Below are positions 43,302-52,427 of a stretch of 64,000 nt of DNA, piece after piece; the stretch's first letter is position 1; each line of letters starts with the position of its first letter. This stretch comes from JAIXWP01 sp964428835 (GTDB lineage: Bacteria > Bacteroidota > Bacteroidia > Flavobacteriales_D > Sanyastnellaceae): NCBI GenBank assembly GCA_964428835.1, contig CAYRZQ010000009.1, positions 31,987 through 95,986 of the forward strand. The letters are read 5' to 3'. A program made the position numbers and the translations under genes. Below the pieces are notes generated by a model. The model worked only from the letters and a program-made list of their open reading frames with translations, did not search any database and was not told the DNA's origin.

Positions 43302-44126
43302 ATGCTACAGAAGTACATTCAGACATATACATCTTGGCTCCAAACGCCGGTTCATCGCTGGGGTGCATTACGCTTCTTTAGCATTGCTGTTTATCTATGG
43401 CTGTTTTGTTCTGCGTTAGCTGTATGGGATATACGTGAATTGCTTTGGGGACCTAAGTCGATTTTTCTGCGCTTTTCAGGAGAAAGCTCGCCCTCTACCA
43501 ACATAGCCTATGCATTGGTTTATCGATTGCATATTTTTAAATACGTTTATTATCCACACCTGATTTTTGCTGTTCTAAGCATGCTCCAATTTCGTGGAGT
43601 TTTTGTATTTAGATTTTTGACATGGCTTACGGGAATTTTGCTATTCTATGCAGGAGTGAATGCTTTTAACTCAAGCTATCTTTTAATTTTATTACTCGCT
43701 TTTTATTGCATTCCTGTCAACACAGCATCCACTAGTATTTCAGGGCACATCTTCAACCGTGCAGTTGTAATTGCGGCAACGATGCAAATTTGCATTGTTT
43801 ATTTTTTATCAGGTCTTTACAAGCTGAGCGGTGACATGTGGTTGAATGGAGAAGCCATTTATTATACCTTGGAGATAGAGCGTTTTTCAAGAGAGTGGGT
43901 AAAAAACTCGGGAATCACTTCTCTTTCATATTTAATGAAAGGTTCTAATTATCTCATCCTCGCCTATCAGCTTTTATTTCCAATAATTATTTGGATAAAA
44001 AAATGGCGATACCCCGTGCTCATAATTGGCACTGGATTCCATCTCATTACGATGTTTGTAATGAACCTTTGGGACTTCGGCTTTGCGATGCTGATTGGCT
44101 ATATTATTTTCTTTAGAAAAAAATAA
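43302..44126 (+). CDS. HTTM-domain membrane protein
   Basis: The 274-residue protein has about six to seven membrane helices. The region about 20-130 (FFSIAVYLWLFCSALAVWDIREL and further helices) and the helix-loop QICIVYFLSGLYKLSGDMWLNGEAIYYTL are typical of the HTTM family (related to vitamin K-dependent carboxylase membrane parts and SdpB). It follows the DUF5819 gene by 1 base, so the two probably form a membrane complex. It ends next to the convergent moxR gene with no gap. Confidence 0.8.
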   Translation: MLQKYIQTYTSWLQTPVHRWGALRFFSIAVYLWLFCSALAVWDIRELLWGPKSIFLRFSGESSPSTNIAYALVYRLHIFKYVYYPHLIFAVLSMLQFRGVFVFRFLTWLTGILLFYAGVNAFNSSYLLILLLAFYCIPVNTASTSISGHIFNRAVVIAATMQICIVYFLSGLYKLSGDMWLNGEAIYYTLEIERFSREWVKNSGITSLSYLMKGSNYLILAYQLLFPIIIWIKKWRYPVLIIGTGFHLITMFVMNLWDFGFAMLIGYIIFFRKK

Positions 44127-45098
44127 TTATAGCAAGCTATCCACGATTTTTTCTACGGTATACCCTTCTGCTTCCGCTTTGTAGTTGCGCACAATTCGGT
44201 GTCTCAAAATAGGCACTGCCACAGCCTTTACATCCTCGATATCTGGGCTGTATTTACCGTTGAGTGCCGCATTGCACTTTGCAGCGACGATAAGGTTTTG
44301 TGAAGCACGCGGTCCAGCTCCCCAAGAAAGGAATTGATTGACCAAATCTGTTGACATTGCACCACCGGGACGAGTCTTGCTCACCAATTTCACGGCATAT
44401 TCAATCACATTATCCGTGACCGGCATTTTGCGAATTAAGTTTTGATAAAACAAAATCTCCTCTCCAGAAACTACTGGTTGAATGTCTGCTTTTCTATTAC
44501 TTGTTGTACTTTTTACAATATCTAATTCTTCTTGGAAGCTCGGATAATCCACCCAAATATTAAACATGAATCGGTCGAGTTGCGCCTCAGGAAGTGGATA
44601 TGTACCCTCTTGTTCGATTGGATTTTGAGTAGCCAAAACGAAGAAAGGTGCTTGCAAATCATAAGTACGACCACCAGCAGTAACCTTGCGTTCTTGCATC
44701 GCTTCGAGCAAAGCAGATTGTGTTTTTGGCGGTGTTCGGTTGATCTCGTCAGCGAGAATGATATTTGCGAAAAGAGGACCTTTAACAAACTTAAAGTTTC
44801 TTGATTCGTCAAGAATTTCAGAGCCGATAATATCACTCGGCATTAAGTCGGGGGTAAATTGAATACGATTGAATGAAAGTCCCAATGATTGAGCAATAGA
44901 ATTTACAAGCAATGTTTTTGCTAGACCCGGCACTCCGACAAGCAAGCAGTGGCCATTTCCGAAAATCGAAATGAGAACATTCTTTACCACATCATCTTGA
45001 CCGACGATGGCCTTTTTTATTTCTTTTTGTAATGCTTGGTATTTTCCTTTTAAACTGTCAAGGGCTTCAGCCTCTGAACTAAAATTCAAGTCTGCCAT
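44127..45098 (-). CDS. MoxR-family AAA ATPase
   Basis: The 323-residue protein has the MoxR/AAA_3 core: Walker A GVPGLAKTLL (about 57-66), Walker B ILADEINRTPP, sensor 1 ATQNPIEQEGTYPLPEAQLDRF and the C-terminal AAA_lid_2 with RPGGAMSTDL. MoxR ATPases act as chaperones in maturation of protein complexes, often with vWA-domain partners, none of which lie next to it here. A readable GAGG-type Shine-Dalgarno (GAAGAGGAAAATT) precedes the ATG, unusual in this window. It is 45 bases downstream of the SurA-like gene. Confidence 0.94.
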   Translation of the reverse strand: MADLNFSSEAEALDSLKGKYQALQKEIKKAIVGQDDVVKNVLISIFGNGHCLLVGVPGLAKTLLVNSIAQSLGLSFNRIQFTPDLMPSDIIGSEILDESRNFKFVKGPLFANIILADEINRTPPKTQSALLEAMQERKVTAGGRTYDLQAPFFVLATQNPIEQEGTYPLPEAQLDRFMFNIWVDYPSFQEELDIVKSTTSNRKADIQPVVSGEEILFYQNLIRKMPVTDNVIEYAVKLVSKTRPGGAMSTDLVNQFLSWGAGPRASQNLIVAAKCNAALNGKYSPDIEDVKAVAVPILRHRIVRNYKAEAEGYTVEKIVDSLL

Positions 45099-45143
45099 AA
45101 TTTTCCTCTTCTAAATTAGCTTTGCGAATATAAGCGAGAGTGA

Positions 45144-46484
45144 CTACTGTTTTACTTTTAGCCATTTAAAGCCAAAGTCACAGTTCAAATATTCCTCGTT
45201 CACCGTTACAAACGTCTGAGCAAGCTTTTTGTTTACCCAATCATCCATCATTGTCTGACTGGCTTTAGCCTGTGCGCCTTCTCTAAAAATTTCAAAATCC
45301 TGTTCTAAGGTAGCTCTGTGGGCTTCGATACGGCCGTCCAATTTGTAAAGAGCATAAGCCTGACTACCGTCCTGTTTTTTTATCAATACAGGCGAAGAAA
45401 TTTCACCTGGCTTTAGCTTGGATAAAATCAAGTTTGTCTCTGGATCCAGATCAGCCACATTGTGTCGCGATCCGCTCGCTACGCTCGCTACACGACCTTC
45501 CTGATTTTTCGTATCCTTATCAGTGCTATAACGTGAGGCCGCATCCGGAAAAGTAATTACTCCCGACTTGAGCTGAATAGACAAAGAATCGAGCTTTACT
45601 TTCGCTTGTGACAAATCGTCTTCAAAAACTTTGGGACTCATCAAGATATGGCAAGACTCATAGAAGTCCCCTCTTTTCTCTACTACCTTCACGAAGTGAT
45701 AACCATAGGTAGAAGAAAAAACAGGGCTATATGATCCTTCCGGAGTATTGAAAACAGCAGCTTCATATTCAGGCACGAATGAGCCCTTTCTTTGGAGTGG
45801 GTAACAGCCACCTTTGTATTTTGACCCAGGATCCTCACTCCACTTGGCCGCCTGCAAAGTCATACTTGTGCGCCCATTCATAATTTCAAGACGCAAAGAG
45901 TCCATGAAAGAAATCGTGCGCTGACGCTCCGACTCTCGAATTGCAGGGTCAATGATGATTTGAGAGTACAACACTTGTTCTCCTATCAAGGGTAGGCTAT
46001 CCGCCGGTGTCGCCTGAAAAAAACGAAGAACATCAGAAGGAGTAACCTTTACATCTTTCGTGATTTCGCGTTGCATTTTTTGAACCAAGAGCTGCTCTTT
46101 GATCAAATCAAAATATTCAGACTTCATCTGAGCAGAAGTCTTTCCATAGTATTGTTCGAATTGCTCAACACTACCGAACATCGAAACGAAATAATTCAAT
46201 CTTCTTTCCACCTGCTGATTTACTTCTGGATCTGAAACCTCGATACTATCGAGTTTGGCTTGATTCAGAAGAAGCTTTTGGTACATGAGATTTTCTATTA
46301 CAGAACAGCGCTCACCTAAGGTGCTATTGACCGTTTTTCCTTGACTAGCCTCAAGGATTGCACTTTGAATATCAGAATGCAACACAGCCTCATCTCCTAC
46401 CACGGCCACGATTTTATCTACCAATTCTGTCTGCGCAAACAGAGAGAAGGGCAAGAAAAACACTATTAAAACAAATAATCTCAT
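45144..46484 (-). CDS. SurA-like periplasmic peptidyl-prolyl isomerase/chaperone
   Basis: The 446-residue protein has a signal peptide (about 1-17), an N-terminal SurA_N chaperone region (about 20-165, DKIVAVVGDEAVLHSDIQ) and two parvulin (PpiC) domains (about 170-275, GGCYPLQRKGSFVPEYEAAVFNTPEG and YGYHFVKVVEKRG; then about 280-390). It should assist folding of outer-membrane proteins. It overlaps the upstream PPIase gene by 4 bases, so both are in one operon with the 645-residue PPIase, in the order that recurs in flavobacteria. Confidence 0.9.
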   Translation of the reverse strand: MRLFVLIVFFLPFSLFAQTELVDKIVAVVGDEAVLHSDIQSAILEASQGKTVNSTLGERCSVIENLMYQKLLLNQAKLDSIEVSDPEVNQQVERRLNYFVSMFGSVEQFEQYYGKTSAQMKSEYFDLIKEQLLVQKMQREITKDVKVTPSDVLRFFQATPADSLPLIGEQVLYSQIIIDPAIRESERQRTISFMDSLRLEIMNGRTSMTLQAAKWSEDPGSKYKGGCYPLQRKGSFVPEYEAAVFNTPEGSYSPVFSSTYGYHFVKVVEKRGDFYESCHILMSPKVFEDDLSQAKVKLDSLSIQLKSGVITFPDAASRYSTDKDTKNQEGRVASVASGSRHNVADLDPETNLILSKLKPGEISSPVLIKKQDGSQAYALYKLDGRIEAHRATLEQDFEIFREGAQAKASQTMMDDWVNKKLAQTFVTVNEEYLNCDFGFKWLKVKQ

Positions 46485-47329
46485 TTTTTACTTATAAAAT
46501 TTTCAATCTCCTTTGATTGAAGTGCTTGTTGATAAACGTCTTCCCTCATTCGGTTCAATAAATCAATTTTTCTGCGATTCAATATCATCGATTTGATATT
46601 CTCACGCTCAAAACTCAGTGGTGATCGGCTTCCGCTAAGTTGATAGTCGAGAAACATAATCATGTGTAAACTACCATTTCTCTCCAATTCGACGGATTTA
46701 TTTCTCTTGAGGAATGATTCGACATCGAAAACTTCCAAAGGAATTTTTTTAATCAAATCCTCCCATAGCATCCAACGGTCTTCATCAAAATAATACGATG
46801 CCTGTTTCTCGATGCATAGAGCTTCCCACTTTCCAAAATCCTCAGGTTTGGTGCTGTAGAACAACTTCTTCATGAGCTTTAGGTCCTTGCTATCCTCGGA
46901 GATTGCACAAAACTTCACCTTCACTATATAGTCTTTAAGCTCAAAATTTTGGATATTATCATCGTAATACTTCTCAATTTCTTCATTACTGACGATTGTA
47001 TCCAATTTTTGTCTTATCAACTCCTGTTCGTAGGAATAGGTTAATAAGGACTTGCGATAGTTCTCTATCAACTCATCGAAATTCTTTTTTTCCTCGGCTA
47101 GATTTTCTTCTGCCTGTTTTAGCACAATCTGCTCTCTAATCCAATTCCCGACGTAAGTCTCACAAAGCATGACACTATCTTCTGGGCTTGCATTATTTGG
47201 AATAATCTCTCCGAGTTCAGACCAATACAAATACTTATCTCCTACCCTTGCAACTATAGCGTCGTTAGAGGCATTTTTGTTACAAGCGTAGGAGATAATT
47301 AAACAGAATATAAAAAAGTACTTTCTCAA
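46481..47329 (-). CDS. Lipoprotein of the PPIase operon (SurA_N-like, no clear parvulin core)
   Basis: The 282-residue protein has a lipoprotein signal (lipobox SYAC, Cys16). It resembles the N-terminal helical chaperone part of SurA/PrsA (VARVGDKYLYWSELGEII, then long helices VLKQAEENLAEEKKNFDELIENYRKSLLTYSYEQELIRQKL). The parvulin catalytic segment is not evident in its second half, so it may be an inactive foldase or scaffold. It lies between two PPIases, 1 base after one gene and overlapping the next by 4. Confidence 0.75.
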   Translation of the reverse strand: MRKYFFIFCLIISYACNKNASNDAIVARVGDKYLYWSELGEIIPNNASPEDSVMLCETYVGNWIREQIVLKQAEENLAEEKKNFDELIENYRKSLLTYSYEQELIRQKLDTIVSNEEIEKYYDDNIQNFELKDYIVKVKFCAISEDSKDLKLMKKLFYSTKPEDFGKWEALCIEKQASYYFDEDRWMLWEDLIKKIPLEVFDVESFLKRNKSVELERNGSLHMIMFLDYQLSGSRSPLSFERENIKSMILNRRKIDLLNRMREDVYQQALQSKEIENFISKK

Positions 47330-47330
47330 A

Positions 47331-49268
47331 TTACTTTACTGAATAAAGCACGTCTTTTTTTATTTCAAATTTATACTTTGAGCGCAATTCTTCAATCCAC
47401 TTCTTCTCCAAGTAGTTTTGATATTCAGAGGTAGCGATGCCTCGTGTTTCTGAAAGCTTCTTTGGTGTTTCAGCTACTACGGATTTCACATTTACAATTA
47501 CTACCTGCCCATTGTATGGAATATTTTGCGACAATCCTGGGGCCCATGCAGTATTGACGAGAACGTCCTTATCTTCTTCAGAGAAAACTCCTTCCTCAAT
47601 TTGTAGATTGAGTTGTGAGTCCTTGTTGATTTGTTCTACGATTTCTGCATTTGATTTACCACTTTCGATTAGCTTTCTCACTTGCTTTGCCATTTCTTCG
47701 TTGGCGCAGGTGTAAATCACAGCGTCTCTTCTTTTTGGCCACATGAACTTAGATTGATTTTCATCAAAGAACTTTTGCAGACCAACTGAATCTTTTACCG
47801 CTTTTGACCAAACTTTCTGATCGGTGAGTTCGAATAAGAGAATTCCTTCGCGATACTCGTTCATTAGCAATCGGAAAGCTGAGTGCTTCTCTTCAAGTTT
47901 TGAATCCTCATGACGCATGAGTTGATTATCACCTGAAAGTTTGCCTTCGTAGATTACATATTCTTTTGGAGACATTTTAACTTTTACCTTATCACGCTTT
48001 GTAAGCAAGGTGTGGAGGTATTCAACTTTGTACACCTTGCCATCGAAAGAGAAGAGCGTCTTTTGCAATTCCTTTTTTGACAAGTTCCATTTTCCATTGA
48101 AGATATTGGTATCGGCTTTCAAAGCAATCTCTTCGAGGAGTTTCTCATCAAGGAAGAATTTGTATTGTTTTTTGAGCTTTGCCATGAAAGAGGCCTTTGT
48201 CTTTTCAGCTCGACCATCTTTTGAAACCTTTGCTCTAATTTCTTTTTCCATATCGGTGAAGCTACCAACAGAGCGAGCTCCCAGTCTTTTGATGATATGC
48301 CATCCGTATGAAGTCTTCACCGGTGCAGAGATATCGCCATCCTTTTGAAGAGCGAATGCTGCGTCTTCAAACTCATTTACCATTTTATTGGTTCCAAACC
48401 AAGGTAGCTCTCCACCAGACTTTGCACTGCTGCCATCCTCGCTATACTTGGCCGCCAAATCAGCGAAGTTTTCTCCAGCTACAGCCTTTTGATAAATCTC
48501 TTCAGCTCTGGACTTGGCTTTTTCTGCTCCGCCATCTTCCTTTTTTTCCTTTATCATAATGTGCGCAACATGCACCTCACCTCTAGCTGGACGCTTGTCC
48601 ATCACTTGAATAATGTGGTAGCCGTATCTTGTTTTGATAGGCATAGAGACCTCGCCAATTCCGAGAGCATAAGCAGCGTCTTCGAATTGATATACCATTT
48701 GGAAAGCGGTGAAATAACCGAGATCTCCGCCATTATCCTTGGCGCTTGGATCATCGCTCATGCGTTTGGCTAGGGTTGCAAAATCTTCTTTACCCAACAG
48801 ACGTGAGCGCAATTCTAACGCTCTTTTGTAGGCTTTTAGGGTATCCTCAGGAGAAGCGTTTGGCTCGACCTTGAAAAGGATGTGACTTGCTCTAACTTCA
48901 GTTTTCATTCTTTCATAAGCCTCTTCAATCATGCCGTTCAGCATTTCGCCGTCGGTGAGATAAGGTCTAGAAAGAGTGATTCGATAACCCTCCAGTTCTG
49001 TTTTGAATTTGCTAACAGTATCGAGACCAAGTTTTTTAGCCTCTTTTACTTTTAATTTAAAGTTGATAAACAATTCCATGTATTCATCCAAAGAAGCCTT
49101 GGTGATTACGGAATCTCGATTGTTTTTGCGGAAGATATTTTCGAATTCTTCCAACGTGATGTTTTCTCCTTCTATGGTCAGTACACTTGCTTTCTTATCT
49201 TGGGCCTGAGTGGACAAAACAGAAAGAGTAAAAAACATTAAAGCAGCAAAACGATTAAGCAATTTCAT
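47331..49268 (-). CDS. Periplasmic parvulin-type peptidyl-prolyl isomerase with two PpiC domains
   Basis: The 645-residue protein has a signal peptide (about 1-22), a SurA_N-type helical region and two tandem parvulin domains (about 125-225 with DNGGDLGYFTAFQMVYQFEDAAYAL and YGYHIIQVMDKRPARGE; about 230-335 with KSGGELPWFGTNKM and YGWHIIKRLG). The last 300 residues have no clear family and are helix-rich. It likely assists outer-membrane biogenesis. It starts the PPIase group on the minus strand and a TACATTTG box lies 32 bases before its ATG, 63 bases from guaB. Confidence 0.92.
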   Translation of the reverse strand: MKLLNRFAALMFFTLSVLSTQAQDKKASVLTIEGENITLEEFENIFRKNNRDSVITKASLDEYMELFINFKLKVKEAKKLGLDTVSKFKTELEGYRITLSRPYLTDGEMLNGMIEEAYERMKTEVRASHILFKVEPNASPEDTLKAYKRALELRSRLLGKEDFATLAKRMSDDPSAKDNGGDLGYFTAFQMVYQFEDAAYALGIGEVSMPIKTRYGYHIIQVMDKRPARGEVHVAHIMIKEKKEDGGAEKAKSRAEEIYQKAVAGENFADLAAKYSEDGSSAKSGGELPWFGTNKMVNEFEDAAFALQKDGDISAPVKTSYGWHIIKRLGARSVGSFTDMEKEIRAKVSKDGRAEKTKASFMAKLKKQYKFFLDEKLLEEIALKADTNIFNGKWNLSKKELQKTLFSFDGKVYKVEYLHTLLTKRDKVKVKMSPKEYVIYEGKLSGDNQLMRHEDSKLEEKHSAFRLLMNEYREGILLFELTDQKVWSKAVKDSVGLQKFFDENQSKFMWPKRRDAVIYTCANEEMAKQVRKLIESGKSNAEIVEQINKDSQLNLQIEEGVFSEEDKDVLVNTAWAPGLSQNIPYNGQVVIVNVKSVVAETPKKLSETRGIATSEYQNYLEKKWIEELRSKYKFEIKKDVLYSVK

Positions 49269-49299
49269 AAATTATTATAGTTTAAAAAACTAAGGCAGG

Positions 49300-49307
49300 C
49301 AAATGTA
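49300..49307 (-). promoter_or_regulatory. Candidate -7 box for the PPIase group
   Basis: Minus-strand TACATTTG is a full TAnnTTTG match; TTTG lies only 12 bases further upstream, shorter than usual. The same octamer precedes guaB (50841) and gdhA (52337). Confidence 0.5.
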
Positions 49308-49330
49308 ATACCAGTATCGCAAAGTCAGCC

Positions 49331-50806
49331 CTACTTGTGACTGTAATTCGGAGCTTCGCGAGTGATAAACACATCATGTGGGTGGCTCTCCTTGATTCCG
49401 GCGTTGGTAATACGAATAAATCGAGCCTTTTGAAGTGCCGAAATATCCTTGGCACCGCAATAGCCCATACCCGCTCTTAATCCACCAATCACTTGATACA
49501 TTACTTCTTGGACAGCTCCCTTGAATGGAACACGCCCTGAAATTCCCTCAGGTACGAGTTTCTTGATATCATCTTCTGCATCTTGGAAGTAGCGGTCCTT
49601 AGAGCCATGTTGCATAGCTTCCAGACTTCCCATTCCGCGATAAGATTTGAATTTTCTTCCTTCGTAGATGATCGTTTCACCTGGCGATTCCTCTGTTCCA
49701 GCCAACATCGAGCCCACCATCACCGTAGATGCACCTCCTGCCAGTGCTTTTGAAATATCACCTGTGAATCGAATACCCCCATCCGCAATTACAGGAACAC
49801 CATATTTTGCGAGAGCAGCAGCCACGTCCATTACAGCAGTAAGCTGAGGAACGCCAACACCTGCGATAACGCGTGTGGTACAAATACTACCTGGACCAAT
49901 ACCAACTTTCACGGCATCAGCGCCCGCTTCGGCGAGAGCGATTCCCGCGTCGGCAGTAGCGATGTTTCCTACAATCACGTCCACCTTGCTTCCAAACTTG
50001 GCCTTTACCTCTTTCAAAGTGCGAATAACACCCGCGCTATGACCGTGCGCGGTGTCAATGATTACAGCATCTACTCCCGCTTTCACCAAAGCTTCCACTC
50101 GCTCCATTGTATCGGCTGTTACACCGACAGCGGCGGCGCAGCGTAAGCGGCCGAAGCTATCCTTACAAGAATTGGGATAGCGGCGAAGCTTCATAATGTC
50201 TTTATATGTAATAAGTCCTACCAATTTGCCCGCGGCATCCACAACTGGGAGTTTCTCAATTTTTCTTTCCTGTAAAATTGCCTCCGCCATAGCCATATCA
50301 CCTGGTTTATCAGTGGTAACTATATCTTTAGAGGTCATTACTTCGGTAATAGGACGCGAGGCTACTTTTTCAAATCTCAAGTCGCGATTAGTGACAATTC
50401 CCTTTAGTATTCCAGCCTCATTAACAACTGGAATTCCGCCTATTCTATTCTCAGCCATCAACTGCAAGGCATCTCCAACGTTAGCCGTTTCCAGCAGCGT
50501 TACCGGATCCTGAATCATTCCGCTTTCAGAGCGCTTCACTTTGCGCACTTCCGCAGCCTGCTGCTGAATGGACATATTCTTATGAATGACCCCTATACCT
50601 CCCTCACGAGCCATAGCGATTGCCATTTGCGACTCCGTCACCGTGTCCATCGCAGCTGAGACGATGGGCGTATTGAGCACAATGTTTTTTGAAAAATTGG
50701 AACGGATAACTACTTCGCGCGGCAAGACTTCTGAATATGCAGGAACGAGTAGAACATCGTCGTAGGTAAGACCTTCACCTACAAGCTTTTCGGATAAATG
50801 AGACAT
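49331..50806 (-). CDS. guaB: Inosine-5'-monophosphate dehydrogenase
   Basis: The 491-residue enzyme has the N-terminal half-barrel (LTYDDVLLVPAYSEVLPREV), two CBS domains (about 90-205, GGIPVVNEAGILKGIVTNRD and KLPVVDAAGKLVGLITYKDI) and the catalytic barrel with nucleophilic Cys in GIGPGSICTTRVIAGVGVPQ and the flap GYCGAKDI. It oxidises IMP to XMP, the committed step to GTP. Length and motifs are fully standard. A TACATTTG box 35 bases before the ATG is its likely promoter. Confidence 0.97.
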   Translation of the reverse strand: MSHLSEKLVGEGLTYDDVLLVPAYSEVLPREVVIRSNFSKNIVLNTPIVSAAMDTVTESQMAIAMAREGGIGVIHKNMSIQQQAAEVRKVKRSESGMIQDPVTLLETANVGDALQLMAENRIGGIPVVNEAGILKGIVTNRDLRFEKVASRPITEVMTSKDIVTTDKPGDMAMAEAILQERKIEKLPVVDAAGKLVGLITYKDIMKLRRYPNSCKDSFGRLRCAAAVGVTADTMERVEALVKAGVDAVIIDTAHGHSAGVIRTLKEVKAKFGSKVDVIVGNIATADAGIALAEAGADAVKVGIGPGSICTTRVIAGVGVPQLTAVMDVAAALAKYGVPVIADGGIRFTGDISKALAGGASTVMVGSMLAGTEESPGETIIYEGRKFKSYRGMGSLEAMQHGSKDRYFQDAEDDIKKLVPEGISGRVPFKGAVQEVMYQVIGGLRAGMGYCGAKDISALQKARFIRITNAGIKESHPHDVFITREAPNYSHK

Positions 50807-50840
50807 GAACGTTTGAATTTACCGTTAAAATAAATTCGTG

Positions 50841-50848
50841 CAAATGTA
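50841..50848 (-). promoter_or_regulatory. Candidate -7 box for guaB
   Basis: Minus-strand TACATTTG, with a TTTTTAG element about 18 bases upstream as a possible -33. It lies in the 158-base gap between guaB and gdhA. Confidence 0.55.
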
Positions 50849-50914
50849 ATACATCCCTGAATACTAAAAATCAAAAGCCTTGTTAATGAATGGTTATATA
50901 GACTAAAGGTCAAT

Positions 50915-50946
50915 AAAAAGCCCGCTCCTTCCGAAGCGGGCTTTTA
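50915..50946 (-). terminator. Terminator of gdhA
   Basis: AAAAGCCCGCT pairs with AGCGGGCTTTT around an 8-base loop. On the minus strand it lies 19 bases after the gdhA stop, with a T tract on that side, and insulates guaB from gdhA. Confidence 0.9.
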
Positions 50947-50964
50947 GTATTTTCTACAAAAAGG

Positions 50965-52314
50965 TTATACAACCCCCTGATCGATCATGGCATCAGCCAC
51001 TTTTACGAATCCTGCGATATTAGCACCTTTAACGTAATCAACATAGTCTCCTTCCTTGCCGTACTTTACGCAAGCCTCATGAATACTCTTCATGATGCCG
51101 TGAAGACGTTGGTCCACTTCTTCGCGTGACCAAGAAAGTCTCAAAGAATTCTGCGACATCTCTAGACCGGAAGTTGCCACTCCGCCTGCATTAGATGCCT
51201 TTCCTGGTGAAAATAGGATTTTCTTTTCAGTGAAATGATGGATTGCTTCTGGTGTTGACGGCATGTTAGCGCCTTCTGCAACACAAATACACCCGTTTGC
51301 AACGAGGGTTTTGGCGTCATCGCCCTGAAGTTCGTTTTGCGTAGCACAAGGCAATGCGATATCGCACTTCACACCCCAAGGTGTTTTGCCTTCTACAAAC
51401 TCACAACCATATTTGTCAGCGTATTCTTTGATACGTCCGCGCTTCACGTTTTTCAACTCCATTAAAAAGGCCAATTTATCCTTATCGATACCAGCTGGAT
51501 CATAAATATACCCAGAAGAATCGGAAGCAGTAACCACCTTTGCCCCCAATTCATGAGCCTTTTCTATCGCATATTGAGCAACGTTTCCACTACCCGAAAC
51601 AACTACCGTCATCCCCTTGAAAGCTTTACCGCGAGTGGCTAACATTTCTTGAGCAAAATAAACAGTACCATAACCTGTAGCTTCTGGGCGGATCAATGAA
51701 CCGCCCCAATTGCGACCTTTACCAGTGAACACGCCAGTAAATTCATTGCGGAGACGCTTGTATTGGCCGAACATAAAGCCAATTTCACGACCGCCCACAC
51801 CGATATCACCAGCTGGTACGTCTGTATCAGCTCCGATATGACGAGAAAGCTCGTTCATAAAACTTTGACAAAACGCCATCACTTCGCGGTCACTTTTTCC
51901 TTTAGGATCAAAGTCGCTACCGCCCTTTCCACCACCCATTGGTAATGTGGTGAGGCTATTTTTGAAAATCTGTTCGAAACCCAAGAATTTTAAAACCGAA
52001 AGATTAACAGTTGGGTGAAAGCGCAAGCCACCTTTATAAGGACCTATTGCAGAGTTAAACTCAACGCGATAGCCTCTATTCACTTGCACTTCGCCTTTAT
52101 CGTCGACCCATGGAACGCGAAACATAATGGTGCGCTCTGGTTCTACGATACGCTCTAACACTTTAGAATTTTTGTACTTCGGTGTTTCTTCGATAAGTGG
52201 GATCACCGCATCGGCCACTTCCTGAACTGCTTGCAGGAACTCAGGTTCGTTCGGATTCATTGCGCGAACTTTTGCCATAAAAGCATCTACCTGAGCTTGG
52301 TATTTGATTGACAT
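50965..52314 (-). CDS. gdhA: NADP-type glutamate dehydrogenase
   Basis: The 449-residue enzyme has the family core: GYRVEFNSAIGPYKGGLRFHPTVN (about 80-105), GGGKGGSDFDPKGKS with the catalytic Lys, PAGDIGVGGREIGFMFGQY, and the Rossmann segment VVSGSGNVAQYAIEKAHELGA. The hexameric 449-residue form is NADP-dependent and assimilates ammonia into 2-oxoglutarate. It is monocistronic. A TACATTTG box (52337-52344, minus strand) is 22 bases before the ATG. Confidence 0.96.
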   Translation of the reverse strand: MSIKYQAQVDAFMAKVRAMNPNEPEFLQAVQEVADAVIPLIEETPKYKNSKVLERIVEPERTIMFRVPWVDDKGEVQVNRGYRVEFNSAIGPYKGGLRFHPTVNLSVLKFLGFEQIFKNSLTTLPMGGGKGGSDFDPKGKSDREVMAFCQSFMNELSRHIGADTDVPAGDIGVGGREIGFMFGQYKRLRNEFTGVFTGKGRNWGGSLIRPEATGYGTVYFAQEMLATRGKAFKGMTVVVSGSGNVAQYAIEKAHELGAKVVTASDSSGYIYDPAGIDKDKLAFLMELKNVKRGRIKEYADKYGCEFVEGKTPWGVKCDIALPCATQNELQGDDAKTLVANGCICVAEGANMPSTPEAIHHFTEKKILFSPGKASNAGGVATSGLEMSQNSLRLSWSREEVDQRLHGIMKSIHEACVKYGKEGDYVDYVKGANIAGFVKVADAMIDQGVV

Positions 52315-52336
52315 GTTGTTATGTATTTAAGATGGA

Positions 52337-52344
52337 CAAATGTA
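52337..52344 (-). promoter_or_regulatory. Candidate -7 box for gdhA
   Basis: Minus-strand TACATTTG, a full TAnnTTTG match, 22 bases before the gdhA start. No perfect -33 TTTG was seen. Confidence 0.5.
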
Positions 52345-52427
52345 TACAAGTTCTTTAACCGAATACCTTTAATTAAAATCGGTATATATCAACGGTTTGT
52401 ATTTTATTTGTGGTCTATTAATGAGCT

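Noticed and set aside
45461..45500. CGCTCGCTACGCTCGCTAC as an intergenic repeat
   Set aside because: It lies within the SurA-like coding sequence and encodes Ser/Ala/Val residues; a chance local duplication.
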